From: Anaerolinea sp. | Lineage (GTDB): Bacteria > Chloroflexota > Anaerolineae > Anaerolineales > Villigracilaceae | Direction: 5' to 3' | Length of the DNA: 64,000 nt | Assembly (NCBI GenBank): GCA_020723805.1 | Contig: DYID01000011.1 | Span: 1-64,000 of the forward strand | Part shown: in pieces, positions 57,144 to 64,000 of the stretch | How positions within the stretch are numbered: position 1 is the stretch's first letter | Layout: each line of letters starts with the position of its first letter | Notes under the pieces: model-generated | Told to the model about the DNA's origin: nothing | Seen by the model: the letters and a program-made list of their open reading frames with translations, nothing else | The model's database searches: none | Translations under genes and position numbers: made by a program

Positions 57144-57953
57144 ATGTATCCTCACACCCACCACCAGCCTGACCAACCCATTTTAGACGTGAGCCATCTC
57201 ACCGTCCGCTACAACGGACGCGCCGCGCTGGAGGATGTCACCTTTCACCTGCATGTGGGAGAACGTGTGGCGATTGTAGGACCGAACGGCGCGGGAAAAA
57301 GCACTCTCATCAAAGCAGTGGCAGGCGTGCTGCCGCCGACTTCCGGCGAGGTGAAGGTTTTCGGCTCGATGCCGGGCAGACATGTGTGCATCGGCTACAT
57401 CCCGCAACGCTCGCAGGTGGATTGGAACTTCCCGGTCACCGTTGCGGATGTGGTCATGATGGGACGGTTCGCCAAACTGGGTCCGCTCAACTGGCCCCGC
57501 AAAAGGGACTGGGATGCCGTGCGCCGTGCGCTCGAAACGGTGGACCTGGCTGACCTTGCCTCGCGTCAGATCGGTCAACTCTCCGGCGGACAGCAGCAGC
57601 GCATGTTCATCGCCCGCGCCCTCGCGCAGGAAGCCGAACTGATGCTGATGGATGAGCCATTGACCGGTCTCGATACCCCTTCGCAGGAGGGCATCCTCTC
57701 CCTCCTCGACCGGCTGAAGAGGGAAAACGTCACCGTGATGGTCGCCACGCACGACCTCGACCAAGCAGCGACTCACTTCGACCGCATCATGCTGCTCAAC
57801 CATCGGCTGGTGGCGTTCGGTCCGCCCGCCGATGTTCTGCACACCGATAATCTCCTGAAAGCCTACGGCGGCCGGCTCAAACCCGTTGACGGGCAGACCG
57901 TTCTGAGTGTGGACAGCTGCTGCGACGAAGGAGAACATGACCATGTTCATTGA
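57144..57953 (+). CDS. Zn/Mn ABC transporter ATP-binding protein
   Basis: VGPNGAGKSTLIKAVAG, YIPQRSQVDWNFPVTVADVVMMGR, LSGGQQQRMFIARALAQEAELMLMDEPLTGLD. Confidence 0.96.
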   Translation: MYPHTHHQPDQPILDVSHLTVRYNGRAALEDVTFHLHVGERVAIVGPNGAGKSTLIKAVAGVLPPTSGEVKVFGSMPGRHVCIGYIPQRSQVDWNFPVTVADVVMMGRFAKLGPLNWPRKRDWDAVRRALETVDLADLASRQIGQLSGGQQQRMFIARALAQEAELMLMDEPLTGLDTPSQEGILSLLDRLKRENVTVMVATHDLDQAATHFDRIMLLNHRLVAFGPPADVLHTDNLLKAYGGRLKPVDGQTVLSVDSCCDEGEHDHVH

Positions 57954-58779
57954 CCTTCTCCTCCACCCTCTCTCCTACGAATTCATGGCGCGCGGCATGA
58001 TTGCCGCCGTGCTGGTCGGCATCGTCTGTGCGGTGATTGGCACCTACGTCGTTTTGCGCGGCATGGCGTTCTTCGGCGACGCGCTCGCCCACACCATCCT
58101 GCCGGGCATTGCCCTCGGTTATCTCATCAGCGGCGGCGCAAGGGACACGTTGTTCTGGTGGGCGCTGGGGACCGCCGTCCTCGCCGCGCTGGGCATTGGC
58201 GCCATCAGCCGCAACGCCGAAATCAAGGAGGACACTTCCATCGGCGTCATCTTCGCGGGGATGTTTGCCCTCGGCATTGCGCTGATTTCCACCGTCAAGA
58301 GTTACGCCGTGGACCTGACCCACTTCCTCTTTGGCGACGTGCTCAGCGTTTCATCCCACAGTCTGTGGCTGATTCTCATCTTCGGCGGATTTGTCCTCCT
58401 GATGGTTTTCGCCTTCTACAAGGAATTCATGACCCTGTCCTTCGACCCGGTCCTTGCCGCCACCCTGCGCCTGCCGGTAGGACTGCTCAACAACATCCTG
58501 CTGGCGCTCATTGCCGTGACGGTCGCCGTTTCACTTCAAACCGTCGGTGTGGCGTTGATGGTTGCCATGCTCGTCACCCCCGCCGCGACCGCCTACCTGC
58601 TCACGAATCGCCTGTCCACGATGATGCTGCTCGCCGCGCTCTTCGCCTCGCTTGCGGGTGTGATTGGTTTGTATTTGTCGTTTTATTTGAGTATTGCTTC
58701 TGGCGCGGCGATTGTGTTGACAGCGACGGTATTCTTCATGCTCGCGTTCGGGTGGAAGAAGATAAGCGGCAGGTCGTAA
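57943..58779 (+). CDS. Zn/Mn ABC transporter permease (ZnuB/MntB-like)
   Basis: FMARGMIAAVLVGIVCAVIGTYVVLRGMAFFGDALAHTILPGIALGYL. Confidence 0.96.
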   Translation: MFIDLLLHPLSYEFMARGMIAAVLVGIVCAVIGTYVVLRGMAFFGDALAHTILPGIALGYLISGGARDTLFWWALGTAVLAALGIGAISRNAEIKEDTSIGVIFAGMFALGIALISTVKSYAVDLTHFLFGDVLSVSSHSLWLILIFGGFVLLMVFAFYKEFMTLSFDPVLAATLRLPVGLLNNILLALIAVTVAVSLQTVGVALMVAMLVTPAATAYLLTNRLSTMMLLAALFASLAGVIGLYLSFYLSIASGAAIVLTATVFFMLAFGWKKISGRS

Positions 58780-58804
58780 CTTTTTAGAAAATCTTGCGCG
58801 TACT

Positions 58805-58828
58805 TGGCGGGCGGTGCCAGGGGAGAAC
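58805..58828. repeat. 24-mer shared with 3279-3302
   Basis: TGGCGGGCGGTGCCaGGGGAGAAC, one mismatch. Confidence 0.55.
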
Positions 58829-58906
58829 GTCCACTACAGGCGTGCCTGGAACCTTGTAAGGAACTTTTGCGTCAAAACTGGGAACTTATTCGGTTAGAAT
58901 CCTTCC

Positions 58907-60415
58907 ATGCACAAGACCCTCGCAACACTCGCCCTTCTTTCCTCTTTCCTCTTTCTTTTTGCCTCTTGTTCCTCCCCCGACCCCGAAGCGATTCCCACAA
59001 CCGAGACGCCTATCCTCCCCACCGCAACGACTACTCCCACAGAGACCCTTCTCCCCACCGAACCCCCAACCGCCACGTCCTTCCCCCAGCCTGCCATCGA
59101 ACGCCCCCAATATTCCATAGACCTGCAACTCAACTACTCCACCAAAGCCGCGACGGTGGACCAGACCATCATCTACCCCAACTGGACGGGTGAAACCCTG
59201 ACCGAACTTGTCCTCGCCGTCCAGCCCAACCTGTGGAGCGGCGGCTTCAGCCTCAATTCGCTCGCGGTGGATGGAACACCAATTACCAATTACCAATTAC
59301 CCAACCTCAACCAACGCCTCGAAATCCCCCTCCCTCAACCCCTCCAACCCGGCGGGATAGTCACCCTCACGATGACCTACGGACTCATCCTCCCGCCGAT
59401 GCCAGCCTACAGCAACCCGAACGAAGTCCGCCCGCAAATTTACGGCTACTCCGAGCGGCAACTCAACCTCGTGGACTGGTATCCCTTCATCGTGCCGTAT
59501 CAGCCCGGCGAAGGCTGGATTTTGCATAACCCCTGGTTCTACGGCGAGCATCTCGTCTACGACACGGCGAACTTCGACGTGACGGTTACCTTCACCGACG
59601 GGTCGAGTCCGCAGGTGGCGTCGTCGGGGGCAGAAGTGGCTTCGGGGTCAGCCGGCAGCCGTCGGTTTAAGTTGGAAGCGGGGCGCACGTTTGCCCTGTC
59701 CATCAGCACATTGTACAAAGTCGCCCAGCGCCAGGTCGGCGATGTGACCGTCTATGCCTACTACTTCGCCTTCTACGACGCGCCCGGCGAAGCCATGCTC
59801 CAGACCACCGTCGAGGCGCTGCAAGTCTTCGAGGAAAAGTTCGGACCCTACCGCCACAAGACCATGACCGCCGTGCAGGGCGACTTCAACGACGGCATGG
59901 AATATTCGGCGTTCTACTTCATCAGCCGCGATTACTTCAATCTGTACGACAACACGCCCAAGAATTACCTCGTCATCATCGCCGCGCACGAGACCGCGCA
60001 TCAGTGGTGGTTCGACGCCGTCGCCGACGACCAGGCGCTCGAACCCTGGCTCGACGAAACCCTCTGCACCTACAGCGAGCGCATCTACTACGAAACGGTG
60101 CATCCCGACCTCGTGGATTGGTGGTGGGGCTACCGCTATTTCGAATTTCAAAAGGCGGGCTTTGTGGATACGCCCATCTACGAAGGCGGCGGTCAGCGCC
60201 CGTATTGGGACAAGACCTACCTGACCGGCGCGCGCTTCATGGAGGACTTGCGTCAGCGCGTGGGTGACGAAATCTTCTTTGCGTTCCTGAAGGATTACTA
60301 CACCCAGTTCGCCGGCAAACGCGCCACCAGCGCCGATTTCTTCCGCGTCTTCCGCGAACACTCCGCCGCCGACATCTCTGATTTGATGGCGAAATATTTT
60401 CAGAAGACCTACTAA
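58907..60415 (+). CDS. M1-family metallopeptidase lipoprotein
   Basis: LFLFASCSS lipobox, Thr/Pro linker, IIAAHETAHQWWFDAVADDQALEPWLDETLCTYSE. Confidence 0.94.
   Translation: MHKTLATLALLSSFLFLFASCSSPDPEAIPTTETPILPTATTTPTETLLPTEPPTATSFPQPAIERPQYSIDLQLNYSTKAATVDQTIIYPNWTGETLTELVLAVQPNLWSGGFSLNSLAVDGTPITNYQLPNLNQRLEIPLPQPLQPGGIVTLTMTYGLILPPMPAYSNPNEVRPQIYGYSERQLNLVDWYPFIVPYQPGEGWILHNPWFYGEHLVYDTANFDVTVTFTDGSSPQVASSGAEVASGSAGSRRFKLEAGRTFALSISTLYKVAQRQVGDVTVYAYYFAFYDAPGEAMLQTTVEALQVFEEKFGPYRHKTMTAVQGDFNDGMEYSAFYFISRDYFNLYDNTPKNYLVIIAAHETAHQWWFDAVADDQALEPWLDETLCTYSERIYYETVHPDLVDWWWGYRYFEFQKAGFVDTPIYEGGGQRPYWDKTYLTGARFMEDLRQRVGDEIFFAFLKDYYTQFAGKRATSADFFRVFREHSAADISDLMAKYFQKTY
59279..59302. repeat. 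Heptamer tandem (AATTACC)x3 inside a coding sequence
   Basis: CCAATTACCAATTACCAATTACCC, in frame encoding ITNYQLP. Confidence 0.8.
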
Positions 60416-60472
60416 TTCTCTACGCACCCTCACCCCCAGCCCCTCTCCCGAAGGGTGAGGGAAACTATTTTT

Positions 60473-62026
60473 ATGCGACTTCCTCTTCGACGCGCCTTTT
60501 TCGCCCTTTTGCTTTTTCTCACCTCCTGCACCTTATCCACCCCCGCGCAGACGGTTCGTCCCACGCCGATACTGGTCACCTCGAACCCCAACGCCTCTCC
60601 CACGCCGACGCCCTTCCAGCCCGCCGACGCGAACTACATCCCCATCGAAGCGCCGACCCTCGTCTCGACCTTCACCCCCCTCCCGCCGACCAACACTCCG
60701 CCGCCCACCCTCGAATTCACCGCCACCCCTCTCCCGCCGCCAACGGCTTCCCCGCAATCCGCACGGACACAATACACCCTCTACGCCCTGCTCGATTACT
60801 ACGGACATCAACTCGCCGTGGACGAGACCGTCGCCTACACCAATCAAACCGGTGTGACGTTGAACGAAATCGTCATGGCAGTCGAGCCGATGCACCGCGG
60901 CGGCTTCACGCTGGAACACATCCTGCTCGACGGGAACAGCCTCAACTACGACATCAGCGATCATCGTCTCACGGTCTATTTGCCGCAGCCTCTTCAACCC
61001 AACGCACAAATCACGCTGGCGATGCGCTTTCGCATTGCGCTCCCCGCCAAGGTCAAGGACGACCCCTACGGCTACGACGTGGACCAGGTCAACTTGACGG
61101 ACTGGTATCCATTCGTTGTGCCGTATCGCGGCGGCTGGGTATTGCATGACGACTACGCCCTCGGCGAGCATCTCGTCTATGACGCGGCGGATTTCGAGGT
61201 GAACGTCAAGGTTACGGAGGGGAACATCGTCTTCGCCGCGAGCGGAGTGGAGGAACCGAACGGCGAATGGAGGCGCTACCGCCTCTCCGGCGCGCGGACG
61301 TTTGCGCTGTCAGCCAGCGACCAGTTCCGGGTGATGGATGCAGCTGCCGGCGGGGCGCAGATCCGCTCGTATTATTATCCAGGCTATGAAACGCAGGCTC
61401 TCGCCATCCTGAACGCGGCGGTCCGCGCCGTGGATCTGTATTCCGCCAAGTTCGCGCCGTATCCGTATGGGAGTCTGAGCATCGTGCAGGCGGATTTGAA
61501 CGACGGGCAGGAATACGACGGGCTGGTATTTTTGGCGACCAAGTTCTACAACGAGTACAACGGTTCGGCGCGCAGTAATCTCGTGACCATCGGTGTGCAT
61601 GAGATTGCACATCAATGGTGGTTTGGGTTGGTGGGGAGCGACCAGGCGCTGGAACCGTGGCTCGACGAGGCGCTGTGCGTGTACAGCGAGGCGATTTTCT
61701 ACAAGTTCATCTACCCCAACTCGCTCGATTGGTGGTGGCAGTTCCGCGTCAATTACTTCGGTCCGTCGGGGTATGTGGATACGAGTGTGTACGAAGCGCC
61801 GACGTTCCGTGCCTATGTCAACGCGGTGTATCTCAACGGCGCGAACTTTCTGGAAGCCCTGAATTACCGCATGGGCGACGACGCCTTCTTTGCCTTTTTG
61901 CAGGATTACGCCTCGCGCTATGGGCGCGGTCACGCCACGAGTTACGATTTCTTCGCGGTAGCGCGGCAGAACACCACCGCCGATCTTTCGGATTTGATTG
62001 CGGCGTATTTCAGGGGAGGGTATTGA
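60473..62026 (+). CDS. M1-family metallopeptidase lipoprotein, tandem paralog
   Basis: LLFLTSCTLS lipobox, Thr/Pro linker, TIGVHEIAHQWWFGLVGSDQALEPWLDEALCVYSE. Confidence 0.94.
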   Translation: MRLPLRRAFFALLLFLTSCTLSTPAQTVRPTPILVTSNPNASPTPTPFQPADANYIPIEAPTLVSTFTPLPPTNTPPPTLEFTATPLPPPTASPQSARTQYTLYALLDYYGHQLAVDETVAYTNQTGVTLNEIVMAVEPMHRGGFTLEHILLDGNSLNYDISDHRLTVYLPQPLQPNAQITLAMRFRIALPAKVKDDPYGYDVDQVNLTDWYPFVVPYRGGWVLHDDYALGEHLVYDAADFEVNVKVTEGNIVFAASGVEEPNGEWRRYRLSGARTFALSASDQFRVMDAAAGGAQIRSYYYPGYETQALAILNAAVRAVDLYSAKFAPYPYGSLSIVQADLNDGQEYDGLVFLATKFYNEYNGSARSNLVTIGVHEIAHQWWFGLVGSDQALEPWLDEALCVYSEAIFYKFIYPNSLDWWWQFRVNYFGPSGYVDTSVYEAPTFRAYVNAVYLNGANFLEALNYRMGDDAFFAFLQDYASRYGRGHATSYDFFAVARQNTTADLSDLIAAYFRGGY

Positions 62027-62077
62027 CTATCACATTACCCGACATGCTAAGGGAGTGCTTTGAAATTCATTGTGTAA

Positions 62078-62163
62078 CCACAGATGAACACAGAGAAATG
62101 GAAGTAAAAACGAGTTCGGCGCATTTTTCATTAAAATTTGTTTTTATCCGCGTTTATCTGTGA
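62078..62163. repeat. Imperfect inverted repeat of the ACCACAGATGAACACAG...CCGCGTTTATCTGTGA family
   Basis: ACCACAGATGAACACAGAG versus RC of ATCCGCGTTTATCTGTG; cf. 2741-2815. Confidence 0.65.
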
Positions 62164-62246
62164 TGAATCTCCATTTACAAAACGCTCTAGGGGGGCTTGC
62201 GCAGACAACCCAAGCGTGTACTACATGTTGGGCGGCAAGGCTGCAC

Positions 62247-62852
62247 TCATGTCTGCTCCCCGGTTTTCTTATGTTTCCACGGCGCAAAAAGGACAGAAAA
62301 CACGAAAGAACAAACTATTCCAAATAACATCCACATGCCGCTGCTGGAAAAAAGCATTTCGGTTGTAGTCATGGAATCATGCCAACCCCAAATGCTCAAC
62401 CAAATGCCAATTCCTCCGAGAAGCCAGGTTGTCGCCCAGCCGAAAAGCCAGCGAAAAGAAATGTCCCAAAGGCGGCGCATGACTGCTCCACCCATTAAAC
62501 CGCCTGATAACCCCGCCAAGGCACCAGCGAGGGGCAATACAAGGATTTCCAGCACAGTAGAGATTATTTCTGTATTCGCACCGGCAACAGCCATCACCAC
62601 CGCCGCCATAAGAAAAAGCGAGAAAACAAAAGCCAGCAAAATCGTTGCGACTATAGATGTTATACTGCTTCCTAATCCAATAAGAGCAAAAAAGGTAAAT
62701 TGACGCCACATACTTTTATACACCTTTAACCGTATATATGAGATTAGCAGGATACAGCGAACAGCATTGGCAAAAAAAATCGCAACCGCCGTCAACATAA
62801 AAGAACGGTCAGACGTCCAGCGGCGCGAGACCTCACCGCCTTCGGTGCACAT
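62247..62852 (-). CDS. Polytopic membrane protein of unknown function
   Basis: Several hydrophobic segments (FFALIGLGSSITSIVATILLAFVFSLFL, LAGALAGLSGGLMGGAVM); start uncertain. Confidence 0.6.
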   Translation of the reverse strand: MCTEGGEVSRRWTSDRSFMLTAVAIFFANAVRCILLISYIRLKVYKSMWRQFTFFALIGLGSSITSIVATILLAFVFSLFLMAAVVMAVAGANTEIISTVLEILVLPLAGALAGLSGGLMGGAVMRRLWDISFRWLFGWATTWLLGGIGIWLSIWGWHDSMTTTEMLFSSSGMWMLFGIVCSFVFSVLFAPWKHKKTGEQT

Positions 62853-62976
62853 GCGAAGCAGACAAGTTCATTTTGCTCCGATTTCGATGATTTGGCAAGA
62901 GAAAAAATCCCTCTTTCAAAACAATGCCGGAAATTTCTCTGGTACAATCCCGCCTCGCTTTGGAGGCAGTCCATCA

Positions 62977-63858
62977 ATGGAACTCGAACACACCTACATC
63001 GAAACCAATGGGGTGAAATTACACGTCGTTCAGGCAGGACCGAAGAGCGGCGTACCTATCATGCTCCTGCATGGCTTCCCGGAGTTTTGGTACGGCTGGA
63101 GAAAGCAGATACCGGCTTTGGTCGAAGCGGGATGCCGCGTCATCGTCCCCGACCAACGCGGATACAACCTGAGCGACAAGCCCAAAGGCGTGAAGAACTA
63201 TCGCGTCGAGGAACTGGTGAAGGACATCATCGGTCTGATTGACGCGCTGGAATACGAAAAGGTCAACCTGGTGGGACATGACTGGGGCGCAGTGGTGGCG
63301 TGGACGCTGGCGATTCTCCACCCCGAGCGCCTGCATCGCCTCGGAATCTTGAACGTGCCGCATCCTGCCGTGATGCGCCGCTTCCTGACCCGCGACCTCG
63401 AGCAGATTCGCCGCTCGCGGCATGTTTTCTTCTTCCAACTGCCCTGGTTTCCCGAGCGCGCCATGTCTGCGGACAACTGGCGCGGAGCGGTCAGCGCCCT
63501 GCTCGGGAGCGGAAAGATTCACACCTTCACCAAAGAAGACATCACAAAGTACAAGGAAGCCTGGTCACAGCCCGGCGCGATGACTGCCATGGTCAACTGG
63601 TACCGCGCGGTCATCCGCTACATGCCGAAACTGCCGAAAGACCCGCGCGTCCGTGTGCGGACGTTGATGATGTGGGGCATGAAGGATGTGGCGCTCAGCC
63701 ACCGCATGGCGCGTCCCAGCATGGATTACGTGGACGAGGGCAACCTCATCCTCTTCCCCGAAGCGACCCACTGGGTCCAACACGACGAAGCGGAGGCGGT
63801 GAACCACTACCTGCTCGATTTCATCTTGGACAAGGCAAGCAGGACGCCGATTCGATAA
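62977..63858 (+). CDS. Alpha/beta hydrolase, epoxide hydrolase-like
   Basis: MLLHGFPEFWYGWRKQIPALVEAGCRVIVPDQRGYNLSDKP, NLVGHDWGAVVAW, catalytic-type ATHWVQHDEAEAV. Confidence 0.95.
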   Translation: MELEHTYIETNGVKLHVVQAGPKSGVPIMLLHGFPEFWYGWRKQIPALVEAGCRVIVPDQRGYNLSDKPKGVKNYRVEELVKDIIGLIDALEYEKVNLVGHDWGAVVAWTLAILHPERLHRLGILNVPHPAVMRRFLTRDLEQIRRSRHVFFFQLPWFPERAMSADNWRGAVSALLGSGKIHTFTKEDITKYKEAWSQPGAMTAMVNWYRAVIRYMPKLPKDPRVRVRTLMMWGMKDVALSHRMARPSMDYVDEGNLILFPEATHWVQHDEAEAVNHYLLDFILDKASRTPIR

Positions 63859-64000
63859 TGGGTCTTTTGTAAATACGTCTGATGTTCATTTTCGTGTGCT
63901 TTTCACTCTCTCCCTTCTCCCATATTGGGAGAGGGGTGGGGGTGAGGGCAGACTGGGAAAATTCAATCCTGTTGACCCCGTTTCCAACAGAACAATGAAG

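Noticed and set aside
60421-60470. CCCTCACCCCCAGCCCCTCTCCCGAAGGGTGAGGG-type hairpins (also ~22395-22435, 29752-29815, 32742-32786, 57095-57134, 63908-63947)
   Set aside because: Common G/C-tract intergenic repeat seen in many bacterial genomes; recurring here but not by itself evidence of a new element.
1-64000. tRNA, rRNA, CRISPR, prophage or IS elements
   Set aside because: None recognised by reading; tRNAscan-SE, Infernal, ISfinder and CRISPR searches would be needed for certainty.

Overview
The window is a ~64 kb gene-dense bacterial chromosome segment, probably Chloroflexota/Anaerolineae-like. That placement is inference from gene content and Thr/Pro-rich lipoprotein linkers; no 16S rRNA is present. 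About 47 protein-coding genes are supported. I recognised no rRNA, tRNA, CRISPR array, prophage or IS element. Recognisable modules: MsrPQ; a diguanylate cyclase plus STAS protein; a FAD oxidoreductase/GcvT-like/PdxT/PdxS run; a GntR-SPFH-SdpI-like-ABC-YhfC envelope cluster; dnaN; a PhnD/PhnC/PhnE-type ABC importer with two binding proteins and two permeases; a Ser/Thr kinase-PP2C-(J-domain+vWA)-FHA-small protein-response regulator cluster followed by Hsp20; AAC(3); a TIR-TM-SH3 protein; a MarR-controlled heterodimeric ABC exporter; Fur-family regulator plus Zn/Mn ABC importer; and a tandem pair of M1 metallopeptidase lipoproteins. A 50-aa Flp-type pilin absent from the ORF track is at 924-1076. 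The best candidate for an under-described system is the kinase/phosphatase/J-vWA/FHA cluster at ~38.0-43.9 kb. Secondary candidates are the PhnE permeases with extracytoplasmic insertions, the TIR-SH3 protein, and several dispersed intergenic palindromic repeat families.
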